Shown: positions 7,815-16,792 of the stretch, piece by piece | Numbering within the stretch: the stretch's first letter is position 1 | How the letters are laid out: each line of letters starts with the position of its first letter | DNA from: Micromonospora ferruginea | GTDB lineage: Bacteria; Actinomycetota; Actinomycetes; Mycobacteriales; Micromonosporaceae | DNA: 64,000 nt | NCBI RefSeq assembly: GCF_013694245.2 | Contig: NZ_CP059322.2 | Coordinates: 1,236,001 to 1,300,000, forward strand | Direction: 5' to 3' | Made by a program: the position numbers and the translations under genes | The notes under the pieces: model-generated | Databases searched by the model: none | Told to the model about the DNA's origin: nothing | The model's input: the letters and a program-made list of their open reading frames with translations, nothing else

Positions 7815-9395
7815 GTGATCTGGGGCAGACGTGACGGCCGGACCCGCGCACCTTCGCCGGTGCGGGAGGACGGGTTGCTTCCGGTGGTGCGGGTGGCGGT
7901 CGATGACGCCGTGGCCGGCGGACGGGAGGCGTTGGACCGTCTGGTGGACGTGCTGCACGAGGTCGACGCCGGTGCCGACGAAGCGGTGGCGCGATCGGCG
8001 TTGGCGCTGGTCGCCGGCGCGCCGGGGCTGGTGGTCCGGCTCGACGAGCACGCGCGGTCGGCACCGTGGTATGGCCGGCACCGGGACCCGGTGTGGCAGC
8101 GAATCGTCGGACGATTGTCCGCGGGGCCGGTGGCGACGGCGCTGGCGAGCACGCACGCCGACGGGCGGATCCGGGAGCAGGCGGTCGCGGCGATGGCCGA
8201 CCGACCGTACCCGGAGGTGGTGCCGTTCCTGGTGGTGCGTGCCGCCGACTGGGTGGCGCCGGTGCGGAACCGGGCGCGGGCCGGGCTCGCGCTGGTGCTC
8301 GCCGACGACGCGGACACCCACCTGCCCGCCGTCCTGCCGACCGCGTTGCGCCTCGAGGTGCGCGCCCGCGCCGGCTTCGCGGTCGCCCAGGCGCGGGTGG
8401 CGGTGCTGGCGGCGACGGAGCAGACGTGGCGCGGCCTGCTCGCCTCGGCCGGTCGCCGGGAGCGGCGGTTCGTCCTCGACACCGCGCTGGCGCGCGGTGT
8501 GCTGCGTACCCCGGAGCTGGTGACCCTGGCCGAGTCGGACCCGGACGTGCGGGTGCGGGCGTGGGCGGCGGAGGCGGCGTGCCGCGACGCGGTCTGGACC
8601 CGCCGGCACGACGTCCTCCGGCGGCTGACTCGTTCGAAGCGGGCCGAGGTGCGGGTGGTGGCGTTGACCGGGCTGGTGCGGGCCGGTCAGGACGCCGACG
8701 TCGCCGGGCACCTGGACGACGACGCGCCGTTGGTGCGGGCCGTGGCCCGTGACGCGGCCCGCCGCCTCGGCGCGGACGCGCGGGAGCACTACCGCGCCGG
8801 TGTCGCGTCCGAGGAGCCGGTCGTCGGGGCGATCGCCGGGCTGGCCGAGACCGGCTCGGCGGCGGACGCCCCGCTGCTGCGGCGGCTGCTCGGCCACGAG
8901 CGGCCGAAGGTCCGCGCCCAGGCGGTACGGAGTCTGCGGCTGCTGGACGCGGTCGTGGCGGGCGAGGTGGTGCCGTTGGTGCGGGATCCCTCGCCGGCGG
9001 TGGTGCGGGAGGTGACGCGTGCGCTGCGCCCGGTCGCCGGCGCGCTGCCGCCGGACCTGCCGTGGGAGCTGCTGCGCGACGGCCGGGTGGAGTTGCGGCG
9101 GGCCGGCTACAGACTCCTGCGCGGTCGGGGCGCGGGGGTGGAGTTGCGGGCGGCGCTGGTCCTGGCCGCCGACGGTGATCCTCGCCTGGCCGAACGGGGC
9201 AGGGCGGACGCGACCCGCCTCGCCAGGGACGCGGCGGGAACGACCTGGCGCCGCGCCCCCCGACCGGAGTTGCGGGTCACCGAGGCGGAGCGGGCGCGCC
9301 TGCGCGAGTTGGCGACCCGGGCGGCGGCGACGCTCGGCGACGAGACCAGCCGGCAGCTCGCCCGCTGGATCTCCCGGGGTGATCCGGTCGAGTGA
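7815..9395 (+). CDS. HEAT-repeat protein
   Basis: From GTG 7815 this is a 526-residue all-helical protein; an in-frame GTG at 7794 would add seven residues. Successive units of about 30 residues carry the HEAT pattern, for example ADPDVRVRAWAAEAA-, SKRAEVRVVALTGLV, DDAPLVRAVARDAARRL, ERPKVRAQAVRSLRLL and DPSPAVVREVTRAL. They run from about residue 25 to 440, and a more charged C-terminal segment follows. HEAT solenoids are scaffolds for protein-protein or nucleic acid contacts, and DNA-glycosylase-like ALK families also use them. No catalytic motif is visible. It is convergent with the LuxR-type regulator, with 45 bp between the stops. Confidence 0.75.
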   Translation: MIWGRRDGRTRAPSPVREDGLLPVVRVAVDDAVAGGREALDRLVDVLHEVDAGADEAVARSALALVAGAPGLVVRLDEHARSAPWYGRHRDPVWQRIVGRLSAGPVATALASTHADGRIREQAVAAMADRPYPEVVPFLVVRAADWVAPVRNRARAGLALVLADDADTHLPAVLPTALRLEVRARAGFAVAQARVAVLAATEQTWRGLLASAGRRERRFVLDTALARGVLRTPELVTLAESDPDVRVRAWAAEAACRDAVWTRRHDVLRRLTRSKRAEVRVVALTGLVRAGQDADVAGHLDDDAPLVRAVARDAARRLGADAREHYRAGVASEEPVVGAIAGLAETGSAADAPLLRRLLGHERPKVRAQAVRSLRLLDAVVAGEVVPLVRDPSPAVVREVTRALRPVAGALPPDLPWELLRDGRVELRRAGYRLLRGRGAGVELRAALVLAADGDPRLAERGRADATRLARDAAGTTWRRAPRPELRVTEAERARLRELATRAAATLGDETSRQLARWISRGDPVE

Positions 9396-9440
9396 CAGTG
9401 CGGGCCGGGCTGCACGGCTCGTCGCCGGCTCAGGCGCTGG

Positions 9441-12230
9441 TCATCCGGGAACGCGCGAGTTCATCGGGGTGAGCCCCAGGTGGTCGAGGGTGGCCGCGCC
9501 GCGCGCGGCATGGACGCCGCCGGCGAGCACCAGCGTTCTCGCCCACTGGTAGCGGCAGCCGGCGGCGTCGAACGCGCCCGCCGCGTCGAGCAGCGCCTGG
9601 TGATCGCCGTCGAGCAGGGCTCCGGCGCGTCGCACCATGGCCTCGGCGACGGGGTTGCCGGCCACCACGGTCCGGGCCTCGACCAGGTGCTCGCGGGCGC
9701 CCGGGCTGCCGGCGAGCACCGCGGCCTCGGCGCGTAGCGCGACATACCAGTGCAGCCAGACCCAGGTGACCGACTTCCACACCGTGCCGGGTTCGGGTGC
9801 CATCCGGGCCAGCGCCTCCGCAGCCTGACCCCGGTGCAGCAGGAGCATCGAGTCGAAGACCGCGCCGTAGCCGTAGATCTGTTCCGGCGAGGTGCCGAGC
9901 TGCTCCAGGACCCCGGTCCAGACGCGGCGCGCCTCCCGGTCGCCGCGGAGCCCGTGGATCATCGCCACGCCCGCCGCCGCGGGCCCGAGCACCGACCGGG
10001 CGGGGCGGCCGGCCCGCTGCCAGGCGTCGAGGAACCGGACGCTGCCGGCGAGCACCTGGTCGACGTCGCCGGCGAGCGCGTCGGCCACCAGCAGCCAACT
10101 CGTGGCGCGGTGACCGACCTCGGCGAGCAGCGGGTGGTCGGCGATCTGCTGTGCCCGTCGGCGGGCGGCCGGCAGGTCTCCCGCGCCGAGGCTGGCCTCG
10201 GCGGCGTTGCCGAGGGCGTCGAGCAGTTCGTGGGTGCTGGCGGGGGTGGCCGGCAGGGGTGAGAGCAGTGCGACCCGTCGCCGGGCGGTGGCGGCGCTGG
10301 CGAACGTCTCACCGGCCCAGCACTGGGCGCCGGTGAGCGCGTCGAGCGCGGCGGACTCGGCGAGCGGGTCGCGGGTGCGGTGCGCGAGTGCGACCGCCCG
10401 CTCGGCGCGCGCGATCGTCTCGGGCACGTCGTTGTCGGGTGGGCCCTGCGCGGCGCCGAACGCGTCGGTGAGCACCCCGGCCTCGGCCAGTGCCACCGCG
10501 GCCCGGGCGGCCGGGTCGTCGCCGGCCAGCTTCCGTGCCTGGTCGACGAGCGCGATCGCCTTCTGCGGCGCCGGGAGGTGGGCGAACTTGCTCCAGAACC
10601 GGTAGGAGCTGGTGGCGGCGGTCGCCAGGTCGGTGGCGGCGCCGGCGTCGTCGTGCGCCCGGCGGGCGGCCTCGGCGGCCGCCCGGTGCAGGCGGTACAT
10701 GTCGTCGCCGCGCATCCGGCATCCGGCCACGGCTGCGGCGTGCCGGAGCATCGACGCCTCGTCGGCGGGCTCGTCGGCGAGCGCGGCCGCCTGTTCGTAG
10801 CGCAGTTGGGACTCGCCGATCAGGGTACGGACGAAGGTCATCTCCGCCAGGTGGCGGGCGAGGCGGTGGGCGTCCGTGCGCTGCTCGGGCCGGTCGGTCG
10901 CCCATGACAGGGCGGCGCGCAGGTCGTCGGCCACCGGGTCGAACCGGGCCCGCCAGTCCGCCTGCGCCACGGCGGCCAGGTCGGTGGCCCTGGCCAGGCA
11001 CCAGCGCAGGTGCCGGGCCCGCGAGTCGGCCAGTTCGCCGGCCTCGGTGAGCCGTTCGGTCCCGTACTGGCGGATGGTCTCCGGCACCCGGTACTCGGTG
11101 CCGCCGGGGAAGGCGTGCACCGTCAGCAGGCTCTGTTCGGCGAGCCGGGCCAGCCCGTCGGCGACGACGTCCTCCGCCACCCCGGCGACCGGTGCCGCTG
11201 CCGACGCGGTGAACGGCGCCACGAAGACCGACACCCGGCGCAGCAGCGCCTGGTCGGCCGGCTCCAGCAGGGCGTGACTCCAGTCCAGCGTCGCCCGCAC
11301 CGACCGGTGCCGGTCGTCGGCGCGGGCCCCGCCGGTGAGCATCCGCAGCGGGTGGGACAGGGCGGCGGTGATGCCGTCCAGCCCCAGCGTCGGATAGCGT
11401 GCGGCGGCCAGCTCGATCGACAGCGCCATCCCGTCCAGTCGCTCGCAGATCGCGGCGACCTGGTCGCGCAGTGGGGGATCCAGGGGCCAGCCCACCGCCG
11501 CTGCCCGCTGCAGGAACAACGCGACCGCGTCGGGCTCGCCGTCGGCGGCCAGCGACAGCGGCGGCACCGGGTACACCCGCTCGAACGGCACCATCAGCCG
11601 CGCCCGACTGGTCACCAGCACCGTCACGTCGGGGCACGCGGCCAACAGCCGTTCGAGGAACAGCGTGACCGCGTCGAGGACGTGTTCGCAGTTGTCGAGC
11701 ACCAGCAACGCGTGATGGTCGGCCAGGGCGGCGGTGACCGATCCGGTCATGTCCCGCCCGGGCTGCTCGCCCAGGCCGAGCGCCACGGCGACCGCGGCGG
11801 CGACCATGGCGGGATCGGCGACCGGGACCAGGTCGACGAACCACACCCCGTCGGAGTATTCGCCGGCGACGTGCGCGGCCACCGCGAGCGCGAGGCGGGT
11901 CTTGCCCACTCCGCCCGGGCCGACCGCGCTCACCTGGCGGTGCGCCCGGATCAGCTCGGTCAGCTCGGCGCGCTCGCGCACCCGGCCGACGAACGCGGTC
12001 AGCGGGGCCGGCAGGACCGGGGCCGGGTGGGCGGCGCCTCGGCCGGTCAGCTCCGGCACCCGCCGGGCGAGCGCCCGGCGGTCCGGGACGTCCAGCTTGC
12101 GCAGCAGTGCGGAGACGTGCGTCTCGACGGTACGCACCGAGATGAAGAGCCGCGCGCCGATCTCGGCGTTGCTGAGATGGTCTCCGACCAGCGCGAGCAC
12201 CTCGGCTTCGCGAGGGGAGACGTCGACCAT
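9441..12230 (-). CDS. Large LuxR-type regulator with N-terminal HTH and AAA/NB-ARC-like ATPase
   Basis: This 929-residue regulator has an inverted order compared with MalT/LAL proteins. The LuxR-type helix-turn-helix lies at the N-terminus (SPREAEVLALV...SNAEIGARLFISVRTVETHVS, residues 4-60). It is followed by the ATPase, with Walker A GPGGVGKTRLA around residue 108 and Walker B LLVLDNCEHV around 182, and then about 550 residues of TPR-like helices. Start ATG 12230 puts the HTH at the very N-terminus; an open frame continues upstream without conserved sequence. It is divergent from a glyoxalase-fold gene with 146 bp between, a likely target. The ligand is unknown. Confidence 0.85.
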   Translation of the reverse strand: MVDVSPREAEVLALVGDHLSNAEIGARLFISVRTVETHVSALLRKLDVPDRRALARRVPELTGRGAAHPAPVLPAPLTAFVGRVRERAELTELIRAHRQVSAVGPGGVGKTRLALAVAAHVAGEYSDGVWFVDLVPVADPAMVAAAVAVALGLGEQPGRDMTGSVTAALADHHALLVLDNCEHVLDAVTLFLERLLAACPDVTVLVTSRARLMVPFERVYPVPPLSLAADGEPDAVALFLQRAAAVGWPLDPPLRDQVAAICERLDGMALSIELAAARYPTLGLDGITAALSHPLRMLTGGARADDRHRSVRATLDWSHALLEPADQALLRRVSVFVAPFTASAAAPVAGVAEDVVADGLARLAEQSLLTVHAFPGGTEYRVPETIRQYGTERLTEAGELADSRARHLRWCLARATDLAAVAQADWRARFDPVADDLRAALSWATDRPEQRTDAHRLARHLAEMTFVRTLIGESQLRYEQAAALADEPADEASMLRHAAAVAGCRMRGDDMYRLHRAAAEAARRAHDDAGAATDLATAATSSYRFWSKFAHLPAPQKAIALVDQARKLAGDDPAARAAVALAEAGVLTDAFGAAQGPPDNDVPETIARAERAVALAHRTRDPLAESAALDALTGAQCWAGETFASAATARRRVALLSPLPATPASTHELLDALGNAAEASLGAGDLPAARRRAQQIADHPLLAEVGHRATSWLLVADALAGDVDQVLAGSVRFLDAWQRAGRPARSVLGPAAAGVAMIHGLRGDREARRVWTGVLEQLGTSPEQIYGYGAVFDSMLLLHRGQAAEALARMAPEPGTVWKSVTWVWLHWYVALRAEAAVLAGSPGAREHLVEARTVVAGNPVAEAMVRRAGALLDGDHQALLDAAGAFDAAGCRYQWARTLVLAGGVHAARGAATLDHLGLTPMNSRVPG

Positions 12231-12376
12231 CACGCCATTCTGTCGTACGTCTCCGCGGGTGCCGGTTCCGTGGTCGTCTCCGTGGTCGGCACGGATCCGC
12301 ACCGGGGGTGCCGGTGGACATGCTGTGAGCACGAACCGATCGGGCCGGCGGTGACCGGCGAGACGAAGGAGTGATC

Positions 12377-12733
12377 ATGGTGGGTTCTTCCGGGCAGGGA
12401 ATCGGGACCGTACTGCACCCGGTGTCGGATCTGGTCAGGGCCAAGGCGGTGTACGCGGCCCTGCTCGGCGTGCCGCCCACGGCCGACTCGCCCTACTACG
12501 TCGGCTTCGACGTCGCGGGTCAGCACATCGGCCTGGTGCCCGGCGGCGGACCGCAGGGCCTGACCTCGCCGGTGGCCTACTGGCACGTGCCGGACATCGA
12601 CGCGAAACTCGCCGAGCTGGGCGCCGCCGGCGCCACGGTGGCCGAGGCGGCGCACGACGTCGGCGGCGGTCGCCTCGTCGCCACCGTCACCGATCCCGAC
12701 GGCAACGTGCTGGGGCTGATCCAGGACCGCTGA
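12377..12733 (+). CDS. VOC (glyoxalase-fold) protein
   Basis: A 118-residue single-domain vicinal-oxygen-chelate protein. Start ATG 12377 is preceded by GAAGGAG (12365-12371) at ideal spacing; a GTG at 12371 lies inside that ribosome-binding site. The paired beta-alpha-beta-beta-beta pattern is seen, with VSDLVRAKAVYAALLG at the N-terminus and TVTDPDGNVLGLIQD at the C-terminus, the usual site of a metal-binding Glu. Here the final strand reads GLIQD, so the metal ligand may be lost. Families include dioxygenases, resistance proteins and many uncharacterised members. It is divergent from the large LuxR-type regulator and is a candidate target of it. Confidence 0.8.
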   Translation: MVGSSGQGIGTVLHPVSDLVRAKAVYAALLGVPPTADSPYYVGFDVAGQHIGLVPGGGPQGLTSPVAYWHVPDIDAKLAELGAAGATVAEAAHDVGGGRLVATVTDPDGNVLGLIQDR

Positions 12734-12854
12734 CCGTCAGGGCTCGTCCGAGCCGTCATCGACCGCGGCCCGGCCCGTCTTCGCCCGGCCGTGCGCGCAC
12801 CTCCGTTTCGCGCGGGTGAGAACCCGCGATCCGCACAGCTCGAAAGGAACAGTC

Positions 12855-13457
12855 ATGACCGCGATCGACTCCGTCACGCTCGAGGTGCCGGATCCGGCAG
12901 CCGCCCGGGACTTCTACACCGAGGCCTTCGACCTGGGCTCCCGCCTGCGCGTCAGCGGGTCACCGGCGCCCACGACCGGTTTCCGGGGGTTCACCATGTC
13001 GCTGGTGGTGTCGCAGCCGGGGACCGTCGACGGCCTCTTCGGTGCGGCCCTCGACGGCGGGGCGACGACACTGAAACCGGCCGCGAAGAGCTTCTGGGGG
13101 TACGGCGGGGTGCTGCGCGACCCGTACGGCACGATCTGGAAGATCGCGACGTCGGCGAAGAAGGACACCGCGGCGGCCAGCCGGCACGTCGACGAGATCG
13201 TGCTGCTGCTGGGCGTCGACGACGTCGCCGCGACGAAGCGGTTCTACGTCGACCGCGGCCTGAGCGTGGCCAAGAGCTTCGGCCGCAAGTACGTCGAGTT
13301 CGCCACCTCGAACATCAAGCTGGCGCTGTACGGCCGTCGTGCCGCGGCCAAGGACGCGGGTGTGGCGCCGGACGGCGACGGATCGCACCGGCTCGTCGTC
13401 GGCAGCAGCGCCGGAACGTTCACCGACCCCGACGGCTTCGAGTGGAAGGCTGATTGA
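12855..13457 (+). CDS. Two-domain VOC (glyoxalase-fold) protein
   Basis: A 200-residue protein with two glyoxalase-type half-sites. One starts at VTLEVPDPAAARDFYTEAF (residues 7-25) and the other at IVLLLGVDDVAATKRFYVDRG (around 116-136), which ends TDPDGFEWKAD. ATG 12855 follows a GAAAGGAAC ribosome-binding site. It follows the preceding VOC gene at 121 bp and may be co-regulated with it. No substrate can be assigned. The lysine-rich SAKKD and KSFGRKYVEF stretches resemble actinobacterial glyoxalases of unknown function. Confidence 0.8.
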   Translation: MTAIDSVTLEVPDPAAARDFYTEAFDLGSRLRVSGSPAPTTGFRGFTMSLVVSQPGTVDGLFGAALDGGATTLKPAAKSFWGYGGVLRDPYGTIWKIATSAKKDTAAASRHVDEIVLLLGVDDVAATKRFYVDRGLSVAKSFGRKYVEFATSNIKLALYGRRAAAKDAGVAPDGDGSHRLVVGSSAGTFTDPDGFEWKAD

Positions 13458-13497
13458 GGCCGGCCGGCTGAGCCGAGCGGTCGAGGTTGCCGTCAGC

Positions 13498-14232
13498 TCA
13501 CCGGGAGAGGGTGTCGAGTGCCTGCATGATCACGTCGGTGACGGTCTGCGCCTGGGTGACCATGACGACGTGCGAGGCGTCGACCTCGGTGACGGTGGCG
13601 CCGGCGCGTTCCGCCATGTGCAGGACGACGTCGCTCCCGGCGGCTTTGTCTCCGGTGGCGACGACCGCCCAGGACGGCAGTCGTCTCCAGGCGGGGTCGG
13701 TGGTGGGTGTGGAGAAGGCGAGTGAGGAGGCGGGACGTTGGACGACCGCCATGACCGCGGCGTCCTTCTCGCTCAGGTCGGCGGCGAACGCGTCGTGGAA
13801 CTTGGCGGGATCGATGAGGAACTCGGTCTCCGTGCCGGCGGCGGTCGGGTACCGCACCTGGAGCAGCGCGGCGGTCAGGACGCTGTCCTTGGAGTTGCCC
13901 TCGATGTCCATCAGGCTCTCGCCCTCGTCGGGGGCGAAGGCGGCGACGTAGACGAGACCGACGACGTTGTCGGCGCGTGAGGCGGCGTTGGTGATGACCG
14001 CCCCGCCGTAGGAGTGACCGACGGCGAGCACGGGCCCCTGCGTCTGCTGCAGAGCACTCGCGACGTAGGCGGCGTCCTCCGAGACGCCCCGCAACGGGTT
14101 GGGCACGGCCTTCACGGTGACGCCGGCGGCCATCAGTCGCGCCACGACGCCGTTCCAGCTGGAGCTGTCGGCGAAGGCGCCGTGCACCAGGACGACCGTC
14201 GGTGCCCCACCACGCGAAGAGGCGTTGGTCAT
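13498..14232 (-). CDS. Alpha/beta hydrolase
   Basis: A 244-residue alpha/beta hydrolase of the short 'salicylate esterase-like' type. It shows the oxyanion HGAFADSSSW motif near residue 17, the nucleophile elbow GHSYGG around residue 69 (Ser nucleophile), and the C-terminal DASHVVM His around residue 222. No signal peptide is present. It is convergent with the upstream VOC gene and divergent from the cupin gene across a 352-bp gap. The substrate is not evident, and it could be a haloperoxidase-like or esterase enzyme. Confidence 0.85.
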   Translation of the reverse strand: MTNASSRGGAPTVVLVHGAFADSSSWNGVVARLMAAGVTVKAVPNPLRGVSEDAAYVASALQQTQGPVLAVGHSYGGAVITNAASRADNVVGLVYVAAFAPDEGESLMDIEGNSKDSVLTAALLQVRYPTAAGTETEFLIDPAKFHDAFAADLSEKDAAVMAVVQRPASSLAFSTPTTDPAWRRLPSWAVVATGDKAAGSDVVLHMAERAGATVTEVDASHVVMVTQAQTVTDVIMQALDTLSR

Positions 14233-14584
14233 CGTTTCTCCCTCGTCGATGCGGTGGCCGCCGCGTCGACGCCGGCCTGTGGCGAACGTATCGGTGGGGC
14301 CTGCCGCAGGGGACCGGACGGCGAATTCGGCGTACGCGGGTCAGCCGTACGGTTGCCGCGGCGCGCACGGTCGAGTCTCGTTCGGGTGACGCGAGTGATT
14401 CGGTCGCGCGAGCCGGCCTCGCCCGGATGCGGCCCTGGCCGTCGCCGTCCGGGCCGGGATCGCCGCGCAACATACCGCGTCGGCGGCGGTGTGTTCGTCG
14501 CATTCGCATTCACGTCTCGCGTGACTCCGTGCCGCCTATGGTCGACGGAACGATGATCGGCGCAGTGTGGTCCGGAGGTCACCC
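14233..14584. other. Divergent intergenic region without a gene
   Basis: This 352-bp space lies between the minus-strand hydrolase and the plus-strand cupin gene and should hold both promoters. I see no convincing coding frame on either strand and no strong inverted repeat. The only clear element is the GGAGG at 14574-14578, the cupin ribosome-binding site. Confidence 0.5.
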
Positions 14585-14959
14585 ATGGCTGGAGCGGCTC
14601 GACCCGACGGCATCAGTCCGACCGCGGTGGAGGCGGCGCCGGGGTTGTGGCGCGTCGACCTGCAACGTCACGACCTGAGCGTGCCGGGACGGGAGGTCGT
14701 GCAGACCCGGGTGGAGTTCACGCCGGACTCTCCTCCGTTCACGCACTTCCACCCCGGAGAAGAGATCATCTACGTGTTGCAGGGGTCCCTGGAGTATCGG
14801 CTCCAGGGGCAGGCGCCGGTGGTGTGCCGTGCAGGTGACGCCCTCACCGTGGGATACGGCGTGCACCACCAGGCGCGTAACGTCGGCTCGGGCATCGCGG
14901 TCGAGTTGGCGACCTATGTGGTGGAGAAGGGGAAGCCGCTTCTCACCAAGGTGGAGTGA
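14585..14959 (+). CDS. Cupin-domain protein
   Basis: A 124-residue single cupin. Start ATG 14585 follows GGAGG by 6 bp. The first cupin motif reads FTHFHPGEEIIYVLQGSLEY (residues 54-73), with two His and a Glu as metal ligands. The second reads GDALTVGYGVHHQARN (around 88-103), with the last His ligand. Such proteins are small metal-dependent dioxygenases, isomerases or sensors. Divergent from the alpha/beta hydrolase gene, it may act in the same small-molecule pathway, but nothing in the sequence names a substrate. Confidence 0.85.
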   Translation: MAGAARPDGISPTAVEAAPGLWRVDLQRHDLSVPGREVVQTRVEFTPDSPPFTHFHPGEEIIYVLQGSLEYRLQGQAPVVCRAGDALTVGYGVHHQARNVGSGIAVELATYVVEKGKPLLTKVE

Positions 14960-15080
14960 CCCGTCGCCGGCCGTCCCGGGACGAACACCGGCGGGTTGTC
15001 GCGCGGCGGCTGTGCCGTGTTCGCCGTCGGCGTGACGGACGGGGTGGCGGCCGGCGGGCGACATCGGGCACGGTGAGCTG

Positions 15081-15791
15081 GTGGATGCCGCGATTGTTCT
15101 GGTGCACAGCCCATCGGTGGGTCCGCTGACGTGGGCGCCTGTGGCGACGAGACTGAAGGCCTCGGGCGTGGTCACCGTGGTGCCTTCGCTGCTCGGCGTG
15201 GCGGACGCCGGACCGCCGTTCTGGCCGTCGGTCGCCGAGACCGTCGGCAGGTCGACAGGCGAGTTGCCGCCGGGCATGCCGGTCGTGGTGGTCGCGCACA
15301 GCAACGCGGGTCTCTTCGTCCCGGTCATCGTCGAGGCGGCCCGGCGTCCGGTGGCCGGCTGCCTGTTCGTCGACGCGGCGTTGCCCGCCCGCCGCGGGCC
15401 GACGGCGGTGGCGCCGCCGGATCTGCTGGACTTTCTGCGGCCCAAGGTGAGCGGTGACAGGCTGCCGCCATGGACGTCGTGGTGGGACGAGTCCGACGTC
15501 GCGCCGATGTTCCCGGATCCGCAGACCCGGCGTGACGTCTCGGCCGAGCAGCCGCGCCTGCCGCTCGGTTACTACGAGGAGAGGGTTCCCGTGCCGGACG
15601 GCTGGGACGACGCGGCATGCGGATATCTGCTGTTCGGCCCGCCGTACGATCAGATCGCGCAGGATGCGCGGGAACGCGGCTGGGACGTCGACCAGGTTCC
15701 CGGGCTGCACCTGCATCAACTTGTGGATCCGGACACGGTGACCGCCCGCATCACCGCGATGGCCGATCGATGGTCCTCGCCAGCCGGCTGA
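15081..15791 (+). CDS. Alpha/beta hydrolase-like protein with a modified nucleophile elbow
   Basis: A 236-residue protein of the alpha/beta hydrolase fold from GTG 15081. The first strand and oxyanion region read VLVHSPSVGPLTW. The elbow is AHSNAG (around residue 74), so the nucleophile Ser is kept while the second Gly of GxSxG is conserved and the first is Ala. A late HLHQLVDPD segment could supply the acid/His pair, although the usual order is not clear. It is related to the many small actinobacterial hydrolases with AHSxGG elbows. The substrate is unknown and it is probably cytoplasmic. Confidence 0.7.
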   Translation: MDAAIVLVHSPSVGPLTWAPVATRLKASGVVTVVPSLLGVADAGPPFWPSVAETVGRSTGELPPGMPVVVVAHSNAGLFVPVIVEAARRPVAGCLFVDAALPARRGPTAVAPPDLLDFLRPKVSGDRLPPWTSWWDESDVAPMFPDPQTRRDVSAEQPRLPLGYYEERVPVPDGWDDAACGYLLFGPPYDQIAQDARERGWDVDQVPGLHLHQLVDPDTVTARITAMADRWSSPAG

Positions 15792-15829
15792 CCAGGCACC
15801 ATCACGCCGGTGACCGCGGCGATGCGTCC

Positions 15830-16714
15830 TCAGCGGTTGCCGTGCGGCCGCAGCGCGCGAAGGAACGCCGAGGCCATCGTGCGCCGCGTCGGCGTGCCGG
15901 CGGCGGCCAGGGCGATCATGTACGTGTCGAGCCGATCGCGTTCGTCGCCGGTCAGGGCGGCGGCGATCGCCTCGCCGTACGTGGGGACCAGGGGGTTGGG
16001 TGCCACGCGCTTGAGCGTTTCCCAGTCTCCGATCGGGTCGGCGGGCACATCGACCTGGGCGCGGTAGTCCAGCTCCACCGCCTCGAAGCCGGCGCTCACC
16101 GCCCAGTCGATCAGGTCACGCTCGTCGAAGTCCATCATCGGTCGGGTGGCTTCCTCGGTGGTGCTCCGGTAGACGTCGTTGACCTTGGCGATCAGGTCGG
16201 TCACCGGGGAGTCGCCCATGCCGAACAGATCATCGGGTCGATGCTTCGCCGCGAAGCGGTTGACGGGCTCGAACAGGGAGATCCGGCCGCCCGGCCGCAG
16301 GACCCGGAAGAACTCCGTTAAGGCGGCGGCCCTGCGATCGGAGTAGATGAGCACCGACCGAGTGGTCACGACGTCGACGGAGGCGTCTGCGATTCCGGCG
16401 AGATCGTCGGCGGAGGCGACCACGAAGCTGCATCGCCCGTCTCCACCGGCGGTACGCCGGCACACGTCGAGCACATCGGCTGAGACGTCGCTGAAGATGA
16501 CCCGACCGTCGGGGCCGAGTCGATCCAGCGCGCCGAACCCGACCAGTCCCGTCCCGCAGCCCACGTCGAGGAGCACGTCGTCGGCCGCCAGGCCGGCTCC
16601 GTCGAGGACGCCGTCACGGAACGCCGTCAGATCCTGGGTGTTGCGGGCACGTCGGTCCGCGCTGTCGCCGTCCCGGCGGGTCAGGAGCCACTGCGCCCAC
16701 TTGTCCGGCGTCAC
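15830..16714 (-). CDS. Class I SAM-dependent methyltransferase
   Basis: A 294-residue methyltransferase. The SAM-binding motif I is LLDVGCGTGLVGFGAL (around residues 48-63), motif II has SDVSADVLDVC, and the post-I acidic region and RVLRPGGRISLFEPVNRF (around 143-160) complete the Rossmann domain. The approximately 100-residue C-terminal part includes a substrate lid, where DFDERDLIDWAVSAGFEAVELDY resembles UbiE/arsenite methyltransferase relatives. No Cys triad of the ArsM type is present. It is convergent with the upstream hydrolase-like gene. The target (natural product, lipid or xenobiotic) cannot be told. Confidence 0.85.
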   Translation of the reverse strand: MTPDKWAQWLLTRRDGDSADRRARNTQDLTAFRDGVLDGAGLAADDVLLDVGCGTGLVGFGALDRLGPDGRVIFSDVSADVLDVCRRTAGGDGRCSFVVASADDLAGIADASVDVVTTRSVLIYSDRRAAALTEFFRVLRPGGRISLFEPVNRFAAKHRPDDLFGMGDSPVTDLIAKVNDVYRSTTEEATRPMMDFDERDLIDWAVSAGFEAVELDYRAQVDVPADPIGDWETLKRVAPNPLVPTYGEAIAAALTGDERDRLDTYMIALAAAGTPTRRTMASAFLRALRPHGNR

Positions 16715-16748
16715 CGGGTCATCGTAAGCCCCGAGACATACACCTCGG

Positions 16749-16788
16749 CGGTGCCCGGGTGACCGCGTGCGCGGTCACCCGGGCACCG
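16749..16788 (-). terminator. Perfect 18-bp hairpin
   Basis: CGGTGCCCGGGTGACCGC (16749-16766) pairs completely with 16771-16788 around a GTGC tetraloop. It lies 4 bp beyond the stop of the minus-strand hydrolase gene (16793), as expected of an actinobacterial terminator lacking a T-tract. Confidence 0.8.
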
Positions 16789-16792
16789 CGGG

